Shown: one piece after another, positions 1 through 7,301 of the stretch
Numbering within the stretch: the first letter of the stretch is position 1
Layout of the letters: the number at the start of each line of letters is the position of its first letter
Assembly (NCBI GenBank): GCA_024695105.1
Contig: JAILIV010000077.1
Location: forward strand, 1 to 38,113
Length of the DNA stretch: 38,113 nt
Direction: 5' to 3'
DNA from: Bacilli bacterium
GTDB taxonomy: Bacteria > Bacillota_I > Bacilli_A > RFN20 > CAG-826
Translations under genes and position numbers: made by a program
The notes under the pieces: model-generated
Told to the model about the DNA's origin: nothing
What the model saw: only the letters and a program-made list of their open reading frames with translations
Database searches by the model: none

Positions 1-325
1 TTTTTCCCACATTTCTGTGAAATGGCGAAATCTACTAAATTCGGGTAGTGCGAATAATGAAAACAACTTTTTATACGCTCCTTCTTCTCCTTTCTCGTTG
101 TTTCGCCTTTTGGCGGGACGAAGGATCCGTTCCGCGAGACGCTAGGCCACAAACTAAATGACTTTAGCCCATGAGCGCAAACGGTTACTTGAACATTTTT
201 TTGTCAATATATTGAGGTTTTTTAGTCCATAAATACTTTTTTGACGTAAAGAAATGGTCTCCAAGGCATCCCCTACCCCCACCACTCATGCCTGTCCTAG
301 CGCCTGAACGTGTATACTTAGGCAC
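1..325. other. Noncoding leader region
   Basis: No reading frame with codon use like the neighbours is visible on either strand. There is a pyrimidine-rich stretch around 80-110, a short hairpin (CGCC TTTT GGCG, about 104-116), and an A+T-rich stretch at about 195-250. I could not match it to tRNA, tmRNA, SRP RNA, RNase P RNA or a T-box. The only element I can name is the -10 sequence at 313-318. Confidence 0.5.
313..318 (+). promoter_or_regulatory. -10 element of a probable leaderless promoter
   Basis: TATACT lies 7 bases before the GTG start codon at 326. Transcription normally begins about 7 bases after the -10 hexamer, so the mRNA would start at or next to the start codon. There is no purine-rich ribosome binding site. 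The -35 region (around 289-295) is weak. Confidence 0.5.
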
Positions 326-973
326 GTGAAGTCCGTTATCTTCGATCTAGATGGAACCCTGTGGGACGCGAGTCTCCCAATCGCAGAGGCTTGGCGGGAA
401 GTCGGCCGCCGCTATTTCGGCCCTTCTTTTTCCCTTCCCTTGGGAAAAGTGTGCGCCATGATGGGCAAAACCATGGACGAAATCGCCCGTCTCCTTGCCC
501 CTGAAAACGCTGATCCCGCCGCTTTTTCTGGTTTTGTTCACGATAGTTTCTCTTACGAATGCGAGTATCTCTCCACGCACCCCGGTTCTTTGTTCCCTGG
601 CGAACTCGACGTCCTCAAGGAACTCTCCCAGAAATACGACCTTTACATCGTCTCCAACGCCCAAGCCGGCTATATCGAAAACTTTACGGCCATCCTCCCC
701 TACCCATACATCAAAGACCACATGTGCTGGGACGATACGAAGAAGGAAAAAGCCGTGACGATTCAGGCCCTGATGGCGCGCCATGGCATCGCGAAAGAAG
801 ACGCCGTTTACGTTGGCGACACGTCCAAAGACCGCGATGCCGCCTTTGGCGCGGGCATCCCCTTCATCTATTGCCTCTTCGGTTTCGAGAAGAAACCTAG
901 GGAAGATGAACCTACGCTTCGGGCCTTTCAGGAGCTTCCCGCGGCCCTAGAACGTATCTTCAAGGGCAACTGA
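326..973 (+). CDS. HAD-superfamily hydrolase (phosphoglycolate-phosphatase-like)
   Basis: 215 aa. HAD motif I is FDLDGTLWD at the N-terminus (first Asp the nucleophile, second the acid/base). Motif II is the SNA segment after YDLYIV. The motif III lysine is in the DTKKEKA stretch, and motif IV is YVGDTSKDRDAA. The insert between motifs I and II looks like a helical C1 cap, which places it in the phosphoglycolate phosphatase/beta-phosphoglucomutase branch. The substrate cannot be read from sequence. The start is GTG, chosen because it precedes the nucleophile motif directly and because the -10 hexamer ends 7 bases before it. It stands alone, convergent with rsfS, and is followed by a good intrinsic terminator. 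Family call is secure, substrate unknown. Confidence 0.88.
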   Translation: MKSVIFDLDGTLWDASLPIAEAWREVGRRYFGPSFSLPLGKVCAMMGKTMDEIARLLAPENADPAAFSGFVHDSFSYECEYLSTHPGSLFPGELDVLKELSQKYDLYIVSNAQAGYIENFTAILPYPYIKDHMCWDDTKKEKAVTIQALMARHGIAKEDAVYVGDTSKDRDAAFGAGIPFIYCLFGFEKKPREDEPTLRAFQELPAALERIFKGN

Positions 974-995
974 GGAATGATCCCATAACGAAATA

Positions 996-1022
996 GACGG
1001 CCTTCTCAGGCCGCCTTTTCTT
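996..1022 (+). terminator. Rho-independent terminator of the HAD gene
   Basis: CGGCC (998-1002), loop TTCTCA, GGCCG (1009-1013), followed by CC then TTTTCTT. It lies between two convergent genes. Read on the minus strand the same hairpin is preceded by an A-tract but has a poor U-tract, so it may act weakly for rsfS as well. Confidence 0.75.
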
Positions 1023-1037
1023 ACGCTTCGTATGCGT

Positions 1038-1397
1038 TTATTTCTTTTTGGGGGCGAACTTTTCGTTCACTTGGGCCAATAGGGTCTCTAAATCGAGCAC
1101 CCTGCGGTTGCCCGCGAGCAACAGATGGACGATGACTTCCTGCCCTTGGGTGATGACCCATCCGGAATCGGGTTCGCCTTCTTTGACCGCGACCTCGATC
1201 CCATTTTGTTCCAAGGTGTCCTCCAAATGCCCTTGCATCGCGCCTAAGGCCCTAGGGTTGGGGCAGGTGGCGATCACCACGGCGGAGGCAAAAGGCGAGG
1301 ATTCGGACACATCGATGGTGACGATGTCCTCCCCTTTGTGTTCCTCAAGGCAGGCGATGAGGGCGTCTAGTTCTTTTTGGGTCGTCTCGTCGATCAT
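1038..1397 (-). CDS. rsfS: Ribosome silencing factor RsfS (YbeB/iojap family)
   Basis: 119 aa, normal family length. RsfS binds ribosomal protein uL14 on the large subunit and blocks subunit joining when nutrients are scarce. The family signature is visible: an N-terminal helix, the IDVSESSPFASAVVIAT strand-loop region, then GWVITQGQEVIVHLLL and a YDLE-like LDLETL near the end. It is the last gene of the yqeG-yqeH-yhbY-nadD/yqeK-rsfS operon, starting 2 bases after the nadD/yqeK stop, with an AGGAG 13 bases before the ATG inside the upstream gene. The order matches the Bacillus subtilis yqe cluster. Confidence 0.92.
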   Translation of the reverse strand: MIDETTQKELDALIACLEEHKGEDIVTIDVSESSPFASAVVIATCPNPRALGAMQGHLEDTLEQNGIEVAVKEGEPDSGWVITQGQEVIVHLLLAGNRRVLDLETLLAQVNEKFAPKKK

Positions 1398-1399
1398 AT

Positions 1400-2503
1400 T
1401 CAGTTTTCTTCTCCTAAGTACAGTTCAAAGCAGGCTTTGGTCATGGGATTGTCCACCGCGTAGCCTTTCGATTCCAGGTATTCCTTATTGGCCCCGAGGA
1501 CGGTCATGAACCCCACGTAATAGTTCCGGTAGCACGCGGCGATCAACTTGCTCGAATCAAATCCCCTTAGGGGCTCGATTTTGTCCGAGGCGTAGATGAT
1601 CTTGCTGATGGGGGGCATATGGGCCCTACCCGTCGCATGGGAGCTGATCGCGTCGAGGATGATGGGGTCTTTTATGCCGAATACCGTCTCCGCCAAAAAC
1701 GCCCCGATGAACTGGTGATGGGTCCATTTGGGCATGGAGCAGAATTCGGGGTAGCGCTCGGTCATGATGCGCGTGGCGGTTTCCTCGTCGATTTGCTTGC
1801 CACAGTCATGCAATAGCCCGGCGGCATAAGCCTTGCGGTATTCCTCCACGCGGTTTTTCGCGGCGATGGAATAGGCGAGGTTGGCCACGGAGACACTGTG
1901 GGCGTAGCGGTGTTCCGAAAGCATGCCCTTGAGTTTGGCCATGTAGTAGATGCCGTTGTTCTCGATGTAGTCCCGGATGGCGAGGGGGATGTCCATGTCC
2001 TGGAGGTTGCGCACCTTGGTGGAGGATACCGGCCCCGACCCATCGTAAGGAAGACGCTGCATCTTGTATTGGGCGAGCACCGCGTCGTCGATGTCCACGC
2101 CCGGACGGGCCACGTAAAGGGGCGTGGCCAATTCGCAGATCTTATCGGGGTCCTTCCAGTTGGGGAAGGAATTGACTTCGTCCGCCCCGATGAGGAGATA
2201 AAGCTTGGTGTTCTTGTGGGTCAACGCCATATGGCGGACCAAGTCGATCGAATAGGAATTCTCCGAATGGCTCTTCATCTCGAAGAGGTCCAACGAAAAC
2301 GCCGGGGAGCCATCGGTCTTCAAGGCGAGCTGGAGCATTTCCACGCGCTGCTTCGCGGTGGCCTCGGGAGTCTTCCAACGGGGAACGCGGGTGGGCACGA
2401 AAACGACGTCGGCGTTAAGCATCATGGAAGCGGCCCGGGCGATGCGGAGATGGCCGTTATGGATGGGGTCGAACGCCCCGCCGTAAATAATCAGGGACTC
2501 CAT
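1400..2503 (-). CDS. nadD: Fused nicotinate-nucleotide adenylyltransferase and YqeK HD-domain hydrolase
   Basis: 367 aa, about twice the length of NadD. Residues 1 to about 190 are NadD, which joins nicotinate mononucleotide and ATP to deamido-NAD: GGAFDPIHNGH nucleotidyltransferase motif at 8-18 and the SSTKVR motif near 160. Residues about 190-367 are a YqeK-type HD domain: HRYAHSVSVA, LLHDCGKQ, THHQFIGA, ISSHATG and IIYASDKIEPLRG. YqeK enzymes are reported to cleave diadenosine tetraphosphate symmetrically to ADP. In B. subtilis nadD and yqeK are adjacent separate genes; here they are one frame with no break. The start ATG follows the yhbY stop by 3 bases and has no clear ribosome binding site, so translation is probably coupled. 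Confidence 0.92.
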   Translation of the reverse strand: MESLIIYGGAFDPIHNGHLRIARAASMMLNADVVFVPTRVPRWKTPEATAKQRVEMLQLALKTDGSPAFSLDLFEMKSHSENSYSIDLVRHMALTHKNTKLYLLIGADEVNSFPNWKDPDKICELATPLYVARPGVDIDDAVLAQYKMQRLPYDGSGPVSSTKVRNLQDMDIPLAIRDYIENNGIYYMAKLKGMLSEHRYAHSVSVANLAYSIAAKNRVEEYRKAYAAGLLHDCGKQIDEETATRIMTERYPEFCSMPKWTHHQFIGAFLAETVFGIKDPIILDAISSHATGRAHMPPISKIIYASDKIEPLRGFDSSKLIAACYRNYYVGFMTVLGANKEYLESKGYAVDNPMTKACFELYLGEEN

Positions 2504-2506
2504 GGG

Positions 2507-2821
2507 TTAGGGTTCGATCCTCGGGTTCTTCTGGGAACGGCGGTAAAGCACCACCACGCGTCCGATGATCTGAACGGTTTGGCAGCGGAGTTTGGCCTCC
2601 AGTAGCGCCGCCACTTCCTTCGGCGTGGAAAGGCAGGACTGCAATAGCCCCACCTTGATCAACTCCTTGGCCTCCAAGGCTTTGTCGACGGTGACCAAGA
2701 ACCCTTCGTCGGGTTCGGATTTACCCAAGAGGTATCTTTGGGAGATGCCATTGGCGAGCCCTTTGAGCTTGGCCTTTTGCTTGGGCGTAAGCGCAGGCGT
2801 GAAAACGGTTGGCCCGCTCAT
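2507..2821 (-). CDS. yhbY: YhbY-family RNA-binding protein
   Basis: 104 aa from the ATG at 2821, which overlaps the yqeH stop as ATGA; an upstream extension of the frame is only yqeH sequence in another frame. CRS1-YhbY (CRM) fold: LTPKQKAKLKGLAN at the N-terminus, the conserved middle GLLQSCLSTPKEVAALLEAK, and a C-terminal VQIIGRVVVLYRRS. YhbY associates with pre-50S ribosomal particles. Its position between yqeH and nadD matches Bacilli, where aroE sits between yqeH and yhbY; aroE is missing here. A more divergent copy than usual (the GxxG loop is weak), but the family assignment is sound. Confidence 0.88.
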   Translation of the reverse strand: MSGPTVFTPALTPKQKAKLKGLANGISQRYLLGKSEPDEGFLVTVDKALEAKELIKVGLLQSCLSTPKEVAALLEAKLRCQTVQIIGRVVVLYRRSQKNPRIEP

Positions 2822-3954
2822 TTGACTTTGGCCCTCGTGGTGTAGATGGAAACGTTTTTGGGCGTGAAGATACGCCAGGTCTGTTTGTCGCCCATGAAGC
2901 AAACCCAACCAAGCCCGGCGATGCCGATGTCGCGCGGCCCGGTCTCTTCCACCGTCAAGTCAAAGGCGTCGAAGTCGCTTGGACCCGCAAGGGCGCGACT
3001 AGAGGGGACCAGCGCCCCGCTGGCGGCCCTACGGAAGAAGACGTCCTCGGCGTGGGAGGAACGTACTTTGGTCAGGGTTACGCCGTGGGCGAAGAAGGCT
3101 TTGATATCTTGCTTCCCGCCTTCGCGGAGCTCAATGCGGGCGACGCCGCCGATCAAAAGCACGTCGCCTTTGTCGAAGGAGAAGGTGCGCGCCTTGATCG
3201 CGGAGGTTGGGTTGACGGCCTTAAGGCCCTCAAGATCCAATTTGGACCCGATGGTGTTGTCTAAGGAGATACCCGGGGTCTCGTAGATGTAGGTGCTGGT
3301 GTCCAGTGGGATCTGCAAAACGCGCAGGCTGGTACCCGGGTAATTGGCGCTGGTGATGGCGCGGTTGCTCTGGTTGGAATACGTGTGCAGGAAGGAGGAA
3401 ATGAGTTGGGTCTTCCCCGATCCGGTGGCGCCGATGATGTAGACGTCGTGGCGCATCCTGCGCTTTTCGATTTCCTCGATGATCTCGCTGGTGTCGCTAA
3501 GAGAGGTCAGGGAGGTGAGGATGACGTCGTCGCGGGTCACCTTAAGGCGCGCGTTGCGGCAACGGTGCGCGACGTATTCGCGGAGTTCCTCGTCCTTGCA
3601 GGACTTGGGCAGGAGGTCGCGCTTATTGGCGATGATAAGGATATTGAGCCCTTCGATGGTTTCGGTGATTTCGGGGACGAAGGAATTCTCAAAAGAGAAT
3701 AGGTCCACGATGTAAACAATCAACGCATCACTGGCCTCGGCGTCTTGGACCATGGAAAGGAATTCGTCGGATACCTTGGGGGTACGGGGCACGAAGTTGT
3801 AACGCGATTCGTCGAAGCACTTATTGCAGAAAAGGACACGGGCCGAAGTGTTCTCCAGAATGGCCGGGTCGATATAGCCCTCCTTTTCCGGTTCTTCGCA
3901 TTGGAGGATGACGCCGCAGTTATGGCAGCGGCGAACGATGTTGAGTTTGCTCAT
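2818..3954 (-). CDS. yqeH: Ribosome biogenesis GTPase YqeH
   Basis: 378 aa, a circularly permuted GTPase needed for 30S assembly in Bacillus. An N-terminal zinc finger uses Cys10, Cys13, Cys43 and Cys46. The permuted order of G motifs is seen: G4 NKRD at 110-113, then G1 at 175-182, then G3 at 225-228. Two motifs are unusual. G1 is GATGSGKT where YqeH proteins usually have a GxTNVGKS sequence, and G3 is ETPG instead of DTPG. The lysine and the following hydroxyl residue are kept, so nucleotide binding is still plausible. The start overlaps yqeG (ATGA) and has AAGGAG 9 bases upstream. Confidence 0.92.
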   Translation of the reverse strand: MSKLNIVRRCHNCGVILQCEEPEKEGYIDPAILENTSARVLFCNKCFDESRYNFVPRTPKVSDEFLSMVQDAEASDALIVYIVDLFSFENSFVPEITETIEGLNILIIANKRDLLPKSCKDEELREYVAHRCRNARLKVTRDDVILTSLTSLSDTSEIIEEIEKRRMRHDVYIIGATGSGKTQLISSFLHTYSNQSNRAITSANYPGTSLRVLQIPLDTSTYIYETPGISLDNTIGSKLDLEGLKAVNPTSAIKARTFSFDKGDVLLIGGVARIELREGGKQDIKAFFAHGVTLTKVRSSHAEDVFFRRAASGALVPSSRALAGPSDFDAFDLTVEETGPRDIGIAGLGWVCFMGDKQTWRIFTPKNVSIYTTRAKVK

Positions 3955-4478
3955 GGGACGATCTCCTTCCAGTCGGGGGCTAAGCCCTTTGCTTTGATCT
4001 TTTTGCGTTTGGGGCGGTCAAACAGCCGATTGAATTTGGTCCAGGGCGGTTCGCGGGGGTCCAAAGGCTCGGTTAATACGCAACGCACGCCTGCGCCATT
4101 CGCGGCTTGCACGTCGGTCATGATTTGGTCCCCGACCAGAATCGCTTCCCCGGGTTTGAGGTTCTCTTGGGCCAAAAAGCGTTTAAGGGGCCCCGAGAAC
4201 GGCTTTTTCATGAAGCAACGGTGTTCGACGCCAAGCTCGGTCGCATAACGGGAAACGCGCTTGCCCGAATTATTGGACAAAATGACGATGCGGAGCCCTG
4301 CGCCAAGCAAAGCTTCCTTCCATTTTTTCGGGGATTCGGTGGGATCGGACACCACATAAGGGTCGAGGGTGTTATCCAAATCCACCAAAACGGCTTTCAC
4401 CCCAAGGCTTTGGTAAAAAGAAGCCGGGATCTCGAAGATGGTTTCGGCCAAGGCAAAGGGGATGCAACGACGCCTCAT
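3951..4478 (-). CDS. yqeG: YqeG-family HAD IIIA phosphatase
   Basis: 175 aa from the ATG at 4478. HAD motif I is VDLDNTLDPY, motif II SNNSGKRV, motif III lysine in KKPFSGPLKRFL, motif IV ILVGDQIMTDVQAA. The family (YqeG/YrfG-type, class IIIA) always precedes yqeH in Bacilli; its substrate is not settled. An in-frame ATG exists at 4508. I prefer 4478 because homologues begin near the RRCIPFALA segment and because a TATCAT hexamer lies exactly 7 bases before it, as for the HAD gene at 326. It is the first gene of the operon that continues through rsfS. Confidence 0.88.
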   Translation of the reverse strand: MRRRCIPFALAETIFEIPASFYQSLGVKAVLVDLDNTLDPYVVSDPTESPKKWKEALLGAGLRIVILSNNSGKRVSRYATELGVEHRCFMKKPFSGPLKRFLAQENLKPGEAILVGDQIMTDVQAANGAGVRCVLTEPLDPREPPWTKFNRLFDRPKRKKIKAKGLAPDWKEIVP

Positions 4479-4485
4479 GCCCCTA

Positions 4486-4491
4486 ATGATA
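4486..4491 (-). promoter_or_regulatory. -10 element of a probable leaderless promoter for yqeG
   Basis: TATCAT followed by TAGGGGC and the ATG at 4478. The spacing (7) and the bases after the hexamer (TAGG) match the element at 313-318. The GGGG is too close to the ATG to serve as a ribosome binding site. The -35 is weak (TTACAG with a 20-base spacer). Confidence 0.45.
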
Positions 4492-4508
4492 CGCCTAAAT
4501 GCGCGCAT

Positions 4509-4658
4509 GTGCTGTAAGAATTGCGCGCTGATGCGCCAATAGGCACCGCAACCCCATTTGGAACTGCAACCAAAACTGACCGCAAATAAAATTCTAGCAA
4601 ATAACTGCTTTATTACTTATAAACTACTAAATTAACGATATATTACCAAAGGTAATAG
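4509..4658. other. Intergenic region downstream of parC
   Basis: A+T-rich near parC. The parC stop is followed on the minus strand by a hairpin, ATTACC TTT GGTAAT, with outer arms ATTAAC and GTTAAT that include the stop codon (about 4625-4662). It has no U-tract, so it is a weak terminator candidate at best. Nothing else is recognisable. Confidence 0.4.
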
Positions 4659-7301
4659 TTAATCGTCAAAATCATCAAATGAGAAGATTGATATCTGCTC
4701 GAAACGCTCAGCCGGTTGATCGTTCTCGCGCTGCAAAATCTCCACTTTGGGTTTGTCTTCCGTTTCAGGAATGGGATCGATGGGATCCGGGTTCACGGGT
4801 GGCGGGAACGAGACGATGGAGGAATCGATGTAGTCGTTATCCAAACGGAACACGGTGGCGATGACGTCTTTTCTCGGCCACTTGTCGTCTTTTTTCGCGT
4901 AGCGTTCCATGGGGGTAAGGTTAAAGTCACCAAAGGTGACGCCCTTGTTCGCGCCGCTATTGAGTGTGACGGTGAAGGATAAAGGCGGCTCCTTGTCGAG
5001 GGCTTTGCCGACGAAGACAAGCTCATGAGGCTCGGACTTAAACGTGCGGAAGATAACCGTCGTACGCCCCATGCGGTCCCCTTCCTCGATGTTCGTGGAG
5101 GAAAACACGCGCAGGTGGCCTAAATCGGTGATGAGCAAGACCTTGCCCTTCTCTTCGGGGGCGAAGGAAACTAAGCCCGCCATCGGGGCGCCATGGAAGT
5201 TTCCGGACTTGATGCCTGACGCGTTATTGGAGGATAAGGCGATCGCGTTCTCGTTGTAGCGCGTGGCGAATCCGTTGCGGGAAAACACGATGACATCGGA
5301 ATTGCCGGTGGTAAGCTCGGCCCCTACCACTTCGTCGTCGGTCAAAAGCTTCATCGCGCGGATCGGACGGTTAAAGCGTGCCACGGGGAAGTCAGAAAGC
5401 TTCATGCGCTTGATTTGGCCCTTCCGCGAAAGCAAGACGATGTTCAAATCCTCGCGGAAATCATGGACCGCGTAGGCGCGCACGATTTTGTCGTCCGGGG
5501 TAAGGGAGATCGCGTAGTTGACGTGCATGCCCTCTTCCAGCCACTTATTAGCCTTTAGGACGTGCACGGGGAAATAAAGGTAATTGCCACGACTAGTAAA
5601 CAGCAGCATGTGATCCACCGTGTCGGCCTGCCCATAATAGATGAGCGTGTCCCCTGCTTTTAATCCAGGCAAGGCGCCGTTTTGGCCGCCAGACCCCTTC
5701 CACGAAGCCAACGAGGAGCGCTTGACGTAGCCGTCGCGGGAAACGCTGACCATGACGGTTTCCTTCGCGACCAGTTCGCGGGCGTCGAAGGCTTTCGCGG
5801 AACGGTCTTCCTCTTGGATGAGGGTGCGCCGTTCGTCGCCATAGACCTTCGCGATTTGCCGTAGGTCGGCGATGAGGAGGCTGTCCAATGCCTCCTCGGA
5901 GTTCAAAATCTTACGTAGGTCGGCGATTTCCTTGGTCAGGGAACGTTGTTCCTCTTCCACCACGGCGACGTCGAAATGGCTTAGTTTGTATAACGGCATC
6001 AGCAAGATGGCCTCAGCCTGGTCGGGCGTGAAACCAAACCGCGCGATGAGGTTGGCCTTGGAATCGGCCTTGTCTTTGGAGGCACGGATGATGCGGATGA
6101 TCTCGTCGATGATGGACGAGGCTTTGATGAGGCCTTCCACGATGGAAAGGCGCGCCAGGTCCTTCGCCAAATCGTATTTGCTGCGGCGGGTGATGACGTC
6201 GACTTGGTGGGCGATATAGGTATCGCAATAGGTAAGCAGGTTCAGGGTTTGGGGACGGCCATCGACGATCGCGACCATGTTGGCGGAATAAGAGGTCTTC
6301 AAAGCGGTCTTGGAGTTCAAATACGCCAAGATGGGCTCGGGTTTATATCCCGTTTTGATGTCGATGGCGATGCGAAGGCCGGTCTTGTCGGTCTCGTCGC
6401 GGACCTCCTCGATACCGGGGAGGGTCTTATCGTGACGAAGCTTATCGATGGAGCCCACAAGCACGGATTTGTTCACTCCATAAGGGATTTCGGTGACGAT
6501 GATCTGCTGCATGCCGTTTTCGTCGGTGACGATTTCGGTCTTGGAGGCGACGTCGACGCGCCCCCTACCCGTCAGATACATGTCCGCTAAGCCTTGGGAT
6601 TGGTAAACGATGCCGCCGGTAGGGAAATCGGGGCCTGGCACGAAGCGCATCAAGGTCTCAATGGGGCAAGACGGGTGCTGGATACGGTAAATGATCGCGT
6701 TGACGATCTCCTTGAGGTTATGGGGCGGGATTTCCGTCGCCATGCCTACGGCGATGCCCGTGGAGCCATTGACGAAAAGATTGGGGAAGCGGGAAGGAAG
6801 GACGATGGGTTCTAACTCCGCGTCATCGAAGGTCAGCGTCATGTCGACGGATTCCTTCTCGATGTCGCGGACGAGTTCTTGGCTCACCGCGGCAAGACGG
6901 GCTTCCGTATAACGGAAGGCGGCGGGACCATCGCCATCCATCGAGCCGTTGTTCCCTTGGAAATCCACCAGAGGAAGGCGCATGTTCCAGGTTTGGGAAA
7001 GGCGGACGAGGGCTTCGTAGATGGAAGCGTCGCCATGGGGGTGGTATTTGCCCATGACCTCACCGACGATCTTGGCGCACTTTCTCGTGGGCTTATTGAT
7101 CGTGTTCCCCGTCTCATACATCGCATAGACGATGCGGCGCTGAACCGGTTTCATGCCATCGCGCGCATCGGGGATCGCACGATTTTGGATGACGTCTTTG
7201 GCGTAGATGTCAAAACGCTCGCCCATGAGCTCATCCATCGCGGTGGGCTCGATAATCTCGGGGATGGCGGGAATGGTCGGCTTTTCTTTTTTCTTAGCCA
7301 T
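4659..7301 (-). CDS. parC: DNA topoisomerase IV subunit A
   Basis: 880 aa. With ParE it forms the enzyme that unlinks daughter chromosomes. N-terminal breakage-reunion domain with catalytic Tyr131 in FRYTEARL; the [18 protein letters not shown] stretch is ParC-type rather than GyrA-type, and no GyrA-box is seen in the C-terminal beta-pinwheel. The quinolone-pocket segment is [12 protein letters not shown]: the usual serine after GD is Ala92, while acidic Glu96 is kept. The protein ends in an acidic tail rich in Pro, Glu and Asp (FDDFDD). It overlaps parE by 8 bases and has a full AAGGAGGTGA ribosome binding site inside parE, the strongest in the window. Confidence 0.95.
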   Translation of the reverse strand: MAKKKEKPTIPAIPEIIEPTAMDELMGERFDIYAKDVIQNRAIPDARDGMKPVQRRIVYAMYETGNTINKPTRKCAKIVGEVMGKYHPHGDASIYEALVRLSQTWNMRLPLVDFQGNNGSMDGDGPAAFRYTEARLAAVSQELVRDIEKESVDMTLTFDDAELEPIVLPSRFPNLFVNGSTGIAVGMATEIPPHNLKEIVNAIIYRIQHPSCPIETLMRFVPGPDFPTGGIVYQSQGLADMYLTGRGRVDVASKTEIVTDENGMQQIIVTEIPYGVNKSVLVGSIDKLRHDKTLPGIEEVRDETDKTGLRIAIDIKTGYKPEPILAYLNSKTALKTSYSANMVAIVDGRPQTLNLLTYCDTYIAHQVDVITRRSKYDLAKDLARLSIVEGLIKASSIIDEIIRIIRASKDKADSKANLIARFGFTPDQAEAILLMPLYKLSHFDVAVVEEEQRSLTKEIADLRKILNSEEALDSLLIADLRQIAKVYGDERRTLIQEEDRSAKAFDARELVAKETVMVSVSRDGYVKRSSLASWKGSGGQNGALPGLKAGDTLIYYGQADTVDHMLLFTSRGNYLYFPVHVLKANKWLEEGMHVNYAISLTPDDKIVRAYAVHDFREDLNIVLLSRKGQIKRMKLSDFPVARFNRPIRAMKLLTDDEVVGAELTTGNSDVIVFSRNGFATRYNENAIALSSNNASGIKSGNFHGAPMAGLVSFAPEEKGKVLLITDLGHLRVFSSTNIEEGDRMGRTTVIFRTFKSEPHELVFVGKALDKEPPLSFTVTLNSGANKGVTFGDFNLTPMERYAKKDDKWPRKDVIATVFRLDNDYIDSSIVSFPPPVNPDPIDPIPETEDKPKVEILQRENDQPAERFEQISIFSFDDFDD

